A stretch of DNA of 64,000 nucleotides from contig CAIYTH010000002.1 of assembly GCA_903929135.1 (NCBI GenBank), positions 1 through 64,000 of the forward strand, in the 5' to 3' direction. This DNA comes from an uncultured Chlorobiales bacterium. GTDB taxonomy: Bacteria; Bacteroidota; Chlorobiia; Chlorobiales; Chlorobiaceae. Both the position numbers and the translations under genes were made by a program. Positions 28,741 through 36,892 of this stretch are shown here, piece by piece. Each line of letters opens with the position of its first letter. Positions within the stretch are counted from its first letter, which is position 1. Below the pieces are notes generated by a model that saw only the letters and a program-made list of their open reading frames with translations, was not told where the DNA came from and did not search any database.

Positions 28741-29253
28741 TCAGGAACCCTTTCGGGGCAGGCGGGGAATGAATTTGCCGGTCCGGTCAGCATAATCACG
28801 GTAGTCCGGATGCCGTTCCGTGAGCCAGGACTCCTCCCGGGATGCCTTGAAGCTGAAGAACATGCATATGACGACCGTCAGGGCGAGGTGTGCGACGCTT
28901 GCCGTGAAGATCGTCCAGCCGATGGCTGCGAGCATCATGGAGGTATACAGAGGATGTCGGACCAGCCCGTAGACCCCGCTCCTGACCAGCTGGTTTTCAT
29001 CGACAGGATAAGGGAGCGGGGTCAGGTATTTCCTGATGGCGAGTATGCCGCCGCCAAGGAAGAGTGCCGCTGCGGTCCAGCAGAAGCCGAGCAGCAGGTA
29101 ACGCGCAGGAGTTGATGCGAGGAATGGTTCGCTGCCCTGGAGTTCAGGCCATCGCGGGGTCAGGACGAACATCGCGGCCAGCAGCACCTGCAGCACCACA
29201 AGGTGCTCTCCGCGGCTGCCGAACCTTGCGCCGGTTTTTTTCTGTTTTTCCAT
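28741..29253 (-). CDS. Isoprenylcysteine/phospholipid methyltransferase-like membrane protein
   Basis: The 170-residue protein has four to five hydrophobic segments and the C-terminal SAM-binding pattern of the ICMT/PEMT superfamily: GVYGLVRHPLYTSMM followed by EESWLTERHPDYRDYADRTGKF. Bacterial members methylate lipids or unknown small molecules at the membrane. The substrate is unknown. It diverges from the isochorismatase-fold gene. Confidence 0.85.
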   Translation of the reverse strand: MEKQKKTGARFGSRGEHLVVLQVLLAAMFVLTPRWPELQGSEPFLASTPARYLLLGFCWTAAALFLGGGILAIRKYLTPLPYPVDENQLVRSGVYGLVRHPLYTSMMLAAIGWTIFTASVAHLALTVVICMFFSFKASREESWLTERHPDYRDYADRTGKFIPRLPRKGS

Positions 29254-29294
29254 CGGCTGATGCGATAATTGACTGAAACCGCTATCTTTAAAGC

Positions 29295-29306
29295 TACGTA
29301 TACGTA
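29295..29306. promoter_or_regulatory. Perfect 12-bp palindrome in a divergent promoter region
   Basis: TACGTATACGTA is self-complementary and sits 42-46 bases from both flanking start codons. It could be an operator for a dimeric regulator; no regulator gene is adjacent. Confidence 0.4.
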
Positions 29307-29351
29307 TGATTTATACCGAAATATCCTTTTAATCGTTCAGATACTTCCAGC

Positions 29352-29894
29352 ATGATCACCCCTCAGGAAACCCTTCTACTTGTCGTCGATGTTCAGGGCA
29401 AACTTGCCACTGCGGTGTTCCAGCCCGAGCTGGTGGAGAAGCATATCAGCAAGCTGATCAGGTCGTGCACGCTTCTCGGTATACCTGCGCTGTACACCGA
29501 GCAGTACCCCAAAGGCCTGGGGCATACCGTCGAGCCCTTGAGGGAGTTGCTCTCCGAACAGGCGCCGTATGAAAAGCTGTCGTTCAGCTGCTGCGGCAAC
29601 GAGGCTTTCATGAGGCGCCTCCGTTCGCTTGGTCGCAATGACATCCTCGTCGTCGGCATGGAGACCCATGTCTGCGTCTACCAGACCTGCATCGAGCTTC
29701 TCGAGTTCGGCTACAACGTGCACATCGTCACCGATGCGGTTTCTTCGAGGAGCGTGGAGAACAAGGCGCTCGGCATCAGATGCATCGAGCGCGCCGGCGG
29801 CATTCCCACCAGCACCGAAATGGCCATTTTCGAACTCCTGCGCGTGGCCGAAGGCGAGACCTTCAAGGCGATTTCAAAGATCATCAAGGAGTAA
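29352..29894 (+). CDS. Isochorismatase-fold cysteine hydrolase
   Basis: The 180-residue protein has the acid in LLLVVDVQGK and the nucleophile cysteine in VVGMETHVCVYQTCIEL, near residue 109. This is the triad architecture of isochorismatase, nicotinamidase and YcaC-like hydrolases. The preferred substrate cannot be deduced, and the length and ETHVCV pattern suit the YcaC-like group better than nicotinamidase. It is cytoplasmic and probably monocistronic. Confidence 0.88.
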   Translation: MITPQETLLLVVDVQGKLATAVFQPELVEKHISKLIRSCTLLGIPALYTEQYPKGLGHTVEPLRELLSEQAPYEKLSFSCCGNEAFMRRLRSLGRNDILVVGMETHVCVYQTCIELLEFGYNVHIVTDAVSSRSVENKALGIRCIERAGGIPTSTEMAIFELLRVAEGETFKAISKIIKE

Positions 29895-29991
29895 CATGCG
29901 CCGTGTTTCGGGTCGGTGCTCCGATGGCGACATGCCATTGGACACGCTGAAACCCGAAATGCTCACTGCGTGGTTTCCCGCATTTTCCCGA

Positions 29992-31056
29992 TTAGGGGAG
30001 GATGGCGAGCAGCATTTCTTCCAGCACCGCCTTGCCTTCATAGAGGTCGGGTTCGATCGACAGGTAGCAGCATCCTGCATTTGCGAGCAGATCGCCCAGT
30101 TCGCGGTCGTCCCTGATGCGGAACCAGTCCTTTTCCGTCGTGACCGGCAGGAGCCCGAGCCGCTTCGAATCGGCAAGGATCGACCTGACCGATTCTGCGC
30201 TGTAGGGTTGATGGTCACGGAAAAACCTCGTCTCGACGACCTCAGCACCTGCCTCCCCGAGGCTGTGGACGAATCCCTCCGGTGCGCCGATTCCCGCAAA
30301 TGCCAGCACCCTGAGCCCGGTCGTCGGGATGCTATCCAGGGCGGATGTTCCCTTGCTGCCGACCGGCAGCAGTTTTCCGGGCAGGATTCTGGACAGTACT
30401 ACAGGCTTCCCGTAAGGCTTAAGGGCTTCGACGATGGAGGCTGAACGGTTTCCGTCGGTGATTTTGCCGAGGATGAAGATGCCGGCACGCGAGAGTCCGC
30501 GAAGCGGCTCGCGGAGGCGGCCGGCAGGCAGCACCCGGGCCTGCACCAGGGGTTCGCCGGCGTTGATCACCACGATGTCGAGCTCCCTGGCGATCTTCCT
30601 GTGCTGGAATGCGTCGTCGAGCACGATCACGTCCGGCAACCTCCCTGCGAACCTGCGCATGAGCAGCTCCACCCCCTCCTGCCGTTTCTCGGCCACGACC
30701 ACGATCGAGGCGGGATTACGAGTGGCGAGCATGGCGGTCTCGTCACCGGCGTCGCGGCTGCCGAGCATGATTTCCCTGCCGTCCGAGACCAACAGGGCTC
30801 CTTTGGTCCGGCGTCCGTATCCCCGCGAGATGATGGCCGTCGATTTGCCGGATGCGTGGTAGAATTTGACGATCCAGTCGACCAGCGGCGTCTTGCCGGT
30901 GCCGCCGGCGGTGATGTTGCCGACCGAGACCACGGGGAGGGGAGCGCGCCACGTCCTGAAGATCCCGAGGTCGTAGAGTGCGTTGCGGCACCTCATGGCG
31001 AAGCCGTACAGGAGCCCGGCCGGTCCCGTCAGGATGGATGCGAGGTTCTCAGGCAT
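29992..31056 (-). CDS. lpxK: Tetraacyldisaccharide 4'-kinase
   Basis: This 354-residue protein has the P-loop VGNITAGGTGKTP near residue 50 and the LpxK signatures ISRGYGRR, GDETAML and VIVLDDAFQHRK. It phosphorylates the 4' position of the lipid A precursor at the inner membrane, with an N-terminal hydrophobic helix for docking. Its start overlaps the end of the DUF374 acyltransferase gene by eight bases, so the two are co-translated and probably both work on lipid A or its precursors. Confidence 0.96.
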   Translation of the reverse strand: MPENLASILTGPAGLLYGFAMRCRNALYDLGIFRTWRAPLPVVSVGNITAGGTGKTPLVDWIVKFYHASGKSTAIISRGYGRRTKGALLVSDGREIMLGSRDAGDETAMLATRNPASIVVVAEKRQEGVELLMRRFAGRLPDVIVLDDAFQHRKIARELDIVVINAGEPLVQARVLPAGRLREPLRGLSRAGIFILGKITDGNRSASIVEALKPYGKPVVLSRILPGKLLPVGSKGTSALDSIPTTGLRVLAFAGIGAPEGFVHSLGEAGAEVVETRFFRDHQPYSAESVRSILADSKRLGLLPVTTEKDWFRIRDDRELGDLLANAGCCYLSIEPDLYEGKAVLEEMLLAILP

Positions 31057-31669
31057 GGGCGAAGCGTTCGGAAAGCCTGTTGGCGAACTCGTGAAGCTCC
31101 TCTTCAGAGAAAAACGGGGGGACGTCGATCAGGTGGAGCGTAACCACCACCCTGCTGAACGGCATTGGGATTTCGAACTGGTCCCAGCTTCGCAGTTTGC
31201 GTGCATTCCCGTGGGTAATGTCGGCGAAGAGGATGGGCGCCCGGTTTTCCGATGCCAGCCTCACCGTGCCATACTTGAACCGGTGGATCGGGCCGCGGGG
31301 CCCATCGGGGGTGACGGCCACGACTCCTCCTGAGCTCAGCGCTCCGGCGATGCCCTCCCGGACGGCGTCGCGGCCCCTGGAGCTCGATCCCCTGATGAGG
31401 CGGTAGCCGAGCCGTCCGAGGGTGTCTGAAAGGATCTGTCCGTCGGACGAGAGGCTCACCACGGCAGCGGGTGAGGAATCCGGAAAAAGGCGCTGGACGA
31501 GCAGCCAGCCGGTAGCCATGCTCCCGTGCCAGAATGCGAAGATGATCCCGCTACGGGCTGAAGGCAACCCTTCCGCCGGAACGCGGAGATCCAGACGCAG
31601 GCTGGCGAAGAGCATTTTCAGCAATGGCGCAAGCAGCCGCGTGCCGATCTTTTTCAGGATGATATTCAC
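31049..31669 (-). CDS. DUF374 lysophospholipid acyltransferase-like protein
   Basis: The 206-residue protein belongs to DUF374: an N-terminal membrane-associated helix, IIFAFWHGSM, SLSSDGQI, RGSSSRG and TPDGPRGPIHRFK. The family is distantly related to the LPLAT acyltransferases. Its place directly before and overlapping lpxK suggests that it adds an acyl chain during lipid A synthesis, perhaps in place of a standard LpxL. That is inference. The promoter should lie in the 169-base gap shared with purD. Confidence 0.88.
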   Translation of the reverse strand: MNIILKKIGTRLLAPLLKMLFASLRLDLRVPAEGLPSARSGIIFAFWHGSMATGWLLVQRLFPDSSPAAVVSLSSDGQILSDTLGRLGYRLIRGSSSRGRDAVREGIAGALSSGGVVAVTPDGPRGPIHRFKYGTVRLASENRAPILFADITHGNARKLRSWDQFEIPMPFSRVVVTLHLIDVPPFFSEEELHEFANRLSERFAHA

Positions 31670-31838
31670 GAGGGGCGAGGGTGTCAGGAAACGCAGTCGA
31701 GGTTTTCCGACAGGAATTTTTTTAATTGCTTTTTGATGCTTCCTGCATTATATACATCCAGCATTCAGCCGGGTGTAATTTAACAATCCACGCCGACAAA
31801 CCACAGGGTGTTTTGAGGCTATTGCTTCACACGTCAAC

Positions 31839-33122
31839 ATGAATATTCTGATCATCGGAAGCGGAGCCAGGGAGCATGCCATGGCCTGGGCCGCGCTGCG
31901 CAACGGGAAGGTTTCCAGGGTCTTCGTGGCGCCGGGCAACGGCGGAACGGCCATGATGGGCGGCAGGGTTTCCAACGTGCCGCTCAAGGCGACCGATGTC
32001 GATGCCCTGTACGACTTCGCAGTCAGCGAAAAGATCGACCTGACCATCGTCGGACCGGAACAGCCGCTGGAGCTCGGGCTCGTGAACCGCTTCCGCAGCG
32101 CCGGACAGAGGATCGTCGGACCCACCTGCGAGGCTGCAAGGCTCGAGACCAGCAAGGTGTTCGCCAAGGAGTTCATGCGGCGGCATGGCATTCCGACGGC
32201 CGGGTACCATATTTTTCATGACGTTGCTGCCGCGAATAGCCATGTTGAAAGGCTTGCCGCCGGTTCCTGGCCGCAAGTCATCAAGGCCAGCGGAATTTGC
32301 GCAGGCAAGGGAGTGATCATTGCGCTGACCCAAGGGGAAGCGCTGGCCGCGAATACGGCGATGTTCGAATCGCGCATTTTTGGTGATGCCGCGGATGAAG
32401 TGGTCTACGAGGATTTCCTCGCCGGCCAGGAGGCGAGCGTTTTCGCCCTGACCGACGGCAAGCAGTACAGGCTTTTTCTCGCAGCACAGGACCACAAACG
32501 CATCGGCGAAGGCGACACAGGCAAGAACACCGGTGGCATGGGAGCATACGCCCCGGCACCGCTGGTCACGCCCGACGTGATGCGAAAGGTCGAGGAGCGC
32601 ATCATCAGGCCGACCCTCGAGGGTATGGCCGCCGAGGGGTATCCCTATACCGGTTTTCTCTACGTCGGTCTGATGATCGACAACGGTGAGCCGTCGGTGG
32701 TCGAGTTCAACGCGAGGCTCGGAGACCCGGAGACCCAGGTGGTGCTGCCGCTCCTGAAAAGCGATTTCGTCGACGCGCTCCTGGCGAGCCTCGACGGCAG
32801 CCTCGGTTCCGTGCCTTTCGAGATGCATGACGGCGCAGGCGCCACGGTGGTCATGGCTTCGGCAGGCTATCCCGACGCTTACGAGACGGGCGCTGAGATC
32901 ACCATCGATCAAGCTGTCGAAGGGATCGGGGGGGTGACCGTGTTCCACGCCGGAACGAAACAGGATGGGCAGAAACTGGTGACGGCCGGGGGACGGGTGC
33001 TGACGGTGACGGCGCTTGGCGGCGGGCTCAAAGAGGCGCTCGACAGGGCCTATGAAGGTATCGGAAAGATAAAGTTTGAAGGGGCGTATTTCCGGCGCGA
33101 CATCGGCGCCAAAGCCATCTGA
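31839..33122 (+). CDS. purD: Phosphoribosylamine-glycine ligase (GARS)
   Basis: The 427-residue protein is full length: an N-domain with IIGSGAREHAMAWA, an ATP-grasp domain with KASGICAGKGV and GEGDTGKNTGGMGAYAPAP, and a C-domain after VEFNARLGDPETQ. It joins glycine to phosphoribosylamine in the second step of purine synthesis. No other pur gene is adjacent, so the pathway genes are scattered in this genome. It is divergent from the lipid A pair. Confidence 0.97.
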   Translation: MNILIIGSGAREHAMAWAALRNGKVSRVFVAPGNGGTAMMGGRVSNVPLKATDVDALYDFAVSEKIDLTIVGPEQPLELGLVNRFRSAGQRIVGPTCEAARLETSKVFAKEFMRRHGIPTAGYHIFHDVAAANSHVERLAAGSWPQVIKASGICAGKGVIIALTQGEALAANTAMFESRIFGDAADEVVYEDFLAGQEASVFALTDGKQYRLFLAAQDHKRIGEGDTGKNTGGMGAYAPAPLVTPDVMRKVEERIIRPTLEGMAAEGYPYTGFLYVGLMIDNGEPSVVEFNARLGDPETQVVLPLLKSDFVDALLASLDGSLGSVPFEMHDGAGATVVMASAGYPDAYETGAEITIDQAVEGIGGVTVFHAGTKQDGQKLVTAGGRVLTVTALGGGLKEALDRAYEGIGKIKFEGAYFRRDIGAKAI

Positions 33123-33212
33123 TCAAGTTGTCATATTCAGGGAGTCTTGAAAAAGTGTCATGTGCGTATCGCGGAATACGTTTTCAAGGCGCCCTTCATT
33201 GAGTAGTCTGCA

Positions 33213-33644
33213 ATGAAACTACCTCGTCGAAAGTTCGAAATCATCCAGGAACAGGCCGTCAGGGAGTTGCCCAACGAATGCTGCGGCCTGCTGGTCGGCA
33301 GGAAGGTCGTCGACCATCGCGGCAACATCGACAACATCGTTCTCGAGGTCGCGCCATGCCGGAACAGCCTCTACTATGGACGCGAGACCAGCTTCGAAAT
33401 CTCGTTCCGGGAGTATGAGGATGTGGAGCGTGAAGCACGCGGCCTGGGGTTCGACATCATCGGCTCGTACCACTCGCACATCAACTCCTCTGCGGTGCCC
33501 TCGAAGCACGATATCGACTTCGCGCGGCCAGGCCACTCCATGATCATCATTTCTCTCTACGGGGGCGCTCCCAGGGAGGTTACCTCATGGTTGCGCCGGG
33601 ATTCGGGGGGGTTTCACCAGGAGCAGATCAGGGTGATGGAATAA
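33213..33644 (+). CDS. JAMM/MPN+ (M67) metallopeptidase
   Basis: The 143-residue protein carries a complete JAMM zinc motif: E22 in NECCGLLVG, then H87-S88-H89, S97 and D100 (H-x-H-x7-S-x2-D). The size and context-free setting match prokaryotic Mec/JAB proteases, some of which release sulfur-carrier proteins with a C-terminal GG from cysteine or other adducts. No ThiS- or MoaD-like or cysteine-synthase gene is next to it, so its partner is not evident. Start at the ATG at 33213. Confidence 0.88.
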   Translation: MKLPRRKFEIIQEQAVRELPNECCGLLVGRKVVDHRGNIDNIVLEVAPCRNSLYYGRETSFEISFREYEDVEREARGLGFDIIGSYHSHINSSAVPSKHDIDFARPGHSMIIISLYGGAPREVTSWLRRDSGGFHQEQIRVME

Positions 33645-33653
33645 CGGTGCGGT

Positions 33654-33703
33654 CGTAACGCGTGACAGCGGATTCGTGACGTGTCTCGTGTCTCGCGTCA
33701 CGG
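33654..33703. repeat. Degenerate CGTGAC-type intergenic repeat
   Basis: CGTAACGCGTGACAGCGG, TTCGTGACGTGTCTCGTG and TCTCGCGTCACGG repeat and partly invert a CGTGACACG theme. The same theme appears at 49302 and 57251. Confidence 0.7.
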
Positions 33704-33787
33704 TTCCCGGCCGTCCTGAAACTCGGAAAAATATTTTGTACATTACGAAACTGAAAGTTTACCACAAGATTTAAACGCGGAATCAAA

Positions 33788-35275
33788 GTGCCAAAACGCG
33801 AGGATATCAAGTCTATTTTAGTGATCGGTGCGGGCCCTATCGTCATCGGACAGGCCTGCGAGTTCGACTACTCGGGCACCCAGGCATGCCGTGCCCTCAA
33901 AGAGGATGGATACCGGGTCATTCTGGTCAACAGCAACCCGGCCACCATCATGACCGATATCGAGCTTGCCGATGCAACCTATATCGAGCCCATCACCCCT
34001 GAATATGTCGCCAAGATCATCGAGAAGGAGAAGCCGGACGCGCTGCTCCCGACCATGGGCGGCCAGACTGCGCTGAACACGGCGGTCAAGCTGGCCGAGT
34101 CGGGCGTGCTCGAGCGCCACGGTGTCGAACTGATCGGCGCCAAGCTTCGCGCCATCCGCAAGGCCGAGAATCGCGAGTTTTTCAGCGATGCCATGAAGAA
34201 GCTCGGCCTCGAGATGGCCAAGGGCTTTTTCGTGCGCAACGAGAAGGAGGCCAGGGAGGCCCTCGATGAGATCGGCCTGCCGATCGTCATCCGTCCTTCG
34301 TTCACGCTTGGCGGCACCGGCGGCGGTTTCGCCGAAACCAAGTCAGACTATTATGATGCCGTGCGCCACGGTCTTGCCGAAAGCCCGATCGGCGAGGTGC
34401 TTGTCGAGGAGTGCCTGAACGGCTGGAAAGAGTATGAGCTCGAGGTCATCCGCGACCTGGCCGACAACGTGATCATCGTCTGTTCGATCGAGAACGTCGA
34501 TCCGATGGGTGTCCATACCGGAGACAGCATTACGGTCGCCCCTGCTCAGACCCTTACCGACCGCCAGTACCAGGAGCTGCGCGATGCATCGATCAGGATT
34601 ATCCGCGAAATCGGCGTCGAAACCGGCGGCAGCAACATCCAGTTCGCCATCAACCCGAAGGACGGACGCATCGTTATCATCGAGATGAACCCGAGGGTCT
34701 CCAGAAGCTCTGCGCTTGCCTCGAAAGCGACGGGATTCCCGATCGCCAAGGTGGCCGCCAAGCTTGCCGTGGGTTACACGCTGGACGAGATCATCAACGA
34801 CATCACGAAGTCAACGCCGGCGAGCTTCGAACCATCGATCGACTACTGCGTGGTGAAAGTGCCCCGCTGGGACTTCGAGAAGTTCAAGAACGTCGATGCC
34901 CGCCTCGGCGTGCAGATGAAGTCGGTCGGCGAGGTCATGGCGTTCGGCCGTAACTTCCGGGAGGCGTTGCAGAAGTCGCTGCGAGGCCTCGAAATCGGCC
35001 GTGCAGGACTCGGCAGCGATGGCAAGGATATTATGAACGTGATCGACATGACCCAGCAGCAGCGCCAGTTCGCCAAGGAGGACCTGCTCGAGAAGATCAA
35101 GATTCCGAAGGCCGACAGGATGTTCTACCTTCGTTACGCCTTCCAGGCCGGAGCGACCGTCGAGGAGATCCATCAGTCGACGGGCATCGATCCGTGGTTT
35201 CTCGACAACATCCGCCAGATCGTCGAGTTCGAGGGCGAGCTCAGGGAGCTGGCCGCTGCAGACAGCGAGTCATGA
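33788..35275 (+). CDS. carB: Carbamoyl-phosphate synthase large subunit, N-terminal half (split CarB)
   Basis: The protein is 495 residues, about half of a normal CarB. It contains the complete N-terminal carboxyphosphate unit: [22 protein letters not shown], the ATP-grasp segment [15 protein letters not shown] and [11 protein letters not shown], then the oligomerisation domain. The second carbamate-phosphorylating unit and the allosteric domain are absent and must be encoded elsewhere. Split large subunits are known in several lineages. The frame ends cleanly, with the trpC ATG overlapping its TGA (ATGA), which argues against a recent frameshift. The start is a GTG. The pathway is pyrimidines and arginine. 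Confidence 0.93.
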   Translation: MPKREDIKSILVIGAGPIVIGQACEFDYSGTQACRALKEDGYRVILVNSNPATIMTDIELADATYIEPITPEYVAKIIEKEKPDALLPTMGGQTALNTAVKLAESGVLERHGVELIGAKLRAIRKAENREFFSDAMKKLGLEMAKGFFVRNEKEAREALDEIGLPIVIRPSFTLGGTGGGFAETKSDYYDAVRHGLAESPIGEVLVEECLNGWKEYELEVIRDLADNVIIVCSIENVDPMGVHTGDSITVAPAQTLTDRQYQELRDASIRIIREIGVETGGSNIQFAINPKDGRIVIIEMNPRVSRSSALASKATGFPIAKVAAKLAVGYTLDEIINDITKSTPASFEPSIDYCVVKVPRWDFEKFKNVDARLGVQMKSVGEVMAFGRNFREALQKSLRGLEIGRAGLGSDGKDIMNVIDMTQQQRQFAKEDLLEKIKIPKADRMFYLRYAFQAGATVEEIHQSTGIDPWFLDNIRQIVEFEGELRELAAADSES

Positions 35276-36048
35276 CCTACCTGACAAGGATCCTAGAAAC
35301 CAAGGCAGAAGAGGTAGCGGCTCTCAGGAAGGAACGGCCAGGGCAACGCTATCGCGAGATTTGCCGCGACCTTGCTCCCGCAAGGGATTTCCTTGCTGCC
35401 GTCACCGGCAGCGACAAGGGGATACGGCTCATCTCTGAAATCAAGAAGGCATCTCCTTCGCGCGGCGTGCTTGTAGAGGATTTCAGGCCGCTGGAGCTGG
35501 CTGCAGGGTATGTCGCACTCGGTGCTTCAGCATTCTCCGTCCTTACCGACCGGCTCTATTTCCAGGGTTCGCCCGATTACCTCAGGGCGGTGTCGGCGGC
35601 TTTCCCCCTTCCGGTTCTCCGCAAGGACTTCATCATCGACGAGACCCAGATCTATGATACCCGTCTCATGGGCGCCGATGCGGCGCTGCTGATCGTTGCG
35701 GCTCTCGATCCCGTCCAGCTGAGGGATTACCTCCAGCTTTTCGGTGAGCTGGGACTCCATGCGCTGGTCGAGGTGCATGACCGGCATGAGCTCGATACGG
35801 CAATCGAACAGGGCGCTCGCATCGTCGGAGTCAACAACCGTGACCTGAGGGACTTCACGGTCGATCTGCAGACCTCGGTGCAACTCCGGGCCGCCATGCC
35901 GGACGACGTCGTCGCCGTCGCCGAGAGCGGACTGAAGAGCAAGGCAGATATCGTCATGATGCAGGAGGCCTCATTCGATGCCGCGCTCATCGGTGAAGGC
36001 CTGCTTATCAGCGATGAACTGAAGCAGTTCTCCTGGCAGAAGCCTTAA
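35272..36048 (+). CDS. trpC: Indole-3-glycerol phosphate synthase
   Basis: This 258-residue TIM barrel has the signature [15 protein letters not shown], the catalytic [25 protein letters not shown] and VAESGLKS. It closes the indole ring in tryptophan synthesis. I start at the ATG at 35272 inside the ATGA overlap with carB; the track's 35194 would use the wrong frame through carB. The pairing couples a pyrimidine gene to trpC away from other trp genes. Confidence 0.97.
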   Translation: MTYLTRILETKAEEVAALRKERPGQRYREICRDLAPARDFLAAVTGSDKGIRLISEIKKASPSRGVLVEDFRPLELAAGYVALGASAFSVLTDRLYFQGSPDYLRAVSAAFPLPVLRKDFIIDETQIYDTRLMGADAALLIVAALDPVQLRDYLQLFGELGLHALVEVHDRHELDTAIEQGARIVGVNNRDLRDFTVDLQTSVQLRAAMPDDVVAVAESGLKSKADIVMMQEASFDAALIGEGLLISDELKQFSWQKP

Positions 36049-36063
36049 GGGAGCCTGTTTGGT

Positions 36064-36108
36064 ATGGACAGGATGGACGAAATGGACATGATGGACTGAA
36101 TGGACAGC
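36064..36108. repeat. 9-bp ATGGACNNN tandem repeat, five units
   Basis: ATGGACAGG, ATGGACGAA, ATGGACATG, ATGGACTGA and ATGGACAGC run head to tail just after the trpC stop. The first six bases are invariant and the last three vary. Confidence 0.88.
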
Positions 36109-36148
36109 GAAGGCGATTCCTGAGCTGATTATGAAATAAGAGAATTGA

Positions 36149-36174
36149 AAAAGCCCCGGGAGACCGGGGCTTTT
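36149..36174. terminator. Bidirectional terminator between trpC and rpe
   Basis: A perfect stem of AAAAGCCCCGG and CCGGGGCTTTT with a GAGA loop serves both convergent genes. Confidence 0.9.
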
Positions 36175-36185
36175 GACGTTCAGGA

Positions 36186-36848
36186 TCAGGCGAGGCCCTT
36201 GATTTTTCTGGCTGCTGCGGCAGGATCGGCGGCCCTGAAAAAGGCCGTGCCGGCGATGAGTGCGTCGGCTCCGGCGGCGGAGAGTTCGGCCGCGTTCTCT
36301 TCGGTTACGCCTCCGTCAACGGCAATGAGCATCTGCGGATTCATGTTCCGGCGCATCTGGTCAAGACGGGCGATCTTGTCGATCGACGAGGGAATGAATT
36401 TCTGGCCGCCGAAACCGGGGTTGACCGACATCAGCAGGACGAGGTCGAGGTCCGGAAGGATCGATTCAAGCACTGAAACCGGGGTGGCAGGATTGATCGA
36501 AACGCCCGCTTTCGCTCCCAGGCTTCTGATGAACTGTATCGTGCGGTGCAGGTGGGGGCACGCTTCCTGGTGCACGGTGACCTGATGTGAGCCGGCCTTC
36601 ACGAAATCCTCGATATAGCGGTCAGGATCGGCAATCATCAGGTGCGTGTCGACGACGAGGCTGGTGTTTTTGGCGATCGCCTGGACGACGATCGGGCCGA
36701 AAGTGATGTTGGGTACGAATGCTCCGTCCATGACGTCGCAGTGTATCCAGTCCGCACCCGCCTTCTCGGCCAGTTCGAGCGAAGATTTCAGGTCGGAGAA
36801 ATCCGCCGAGAGGATCGACGGTGCAATGAGCGTTGATTTGCCTGGCAT
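36186..36848 (-). CDS. rpe: Ribulose-phosphate 3-epimerase
   Basis: The 220-residue TIM barrel shows PSILSADFSDL, the metal-binding WIHCDVMDGAFVPN, the HLMI histidine, and VNPGFGGQKF with a later VDGGV. It interconverts ribulose 5-phosphate and xylulose 5-phosphate. I start at the ATG at 36848 (MPGKSTLIAPSIL); the track's 36995 runs into the Omp85 gene. It lies 44 bases after that gene on the same strand and may share its transcript. Confidence 0.96.
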   Translation of the reverse strand: MPGKSTLIAPSILSADFSDLKSSLELAEKAGADWIHCDVMDGAFVPNITFGPIVVQAIAKNTSLVVDTHLMIADPDRYIEDFVKAGSHQVTVHQEACPHLHRTIQFIRSLGAKAGVSINPATPVSVLESILPDLDLVLLMSVNPGFGGQKFIPSSIDKIARLDQMRRNMNPQMLIAVDGGVTEENAAELSAAGADALIAGTAFFRAADPAAAARKIKGLA

Positions 36849-36892
36849 AACGGTTACTGCGCTATTGTTGGGAAAAAAGAGGGTTTTAGATA

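Noticed and set aside
31827-32948. 373-residue minus-strand ORF
   Set aside because: Antisense shadow of purD; no recognisable motif.
33788-35275. Recent frameshift truncating carB
   Set aside because: The frame ends at a domain boundary in an ATGA overlap with trpC, and the next sequence is trpC and not the second CarB half.
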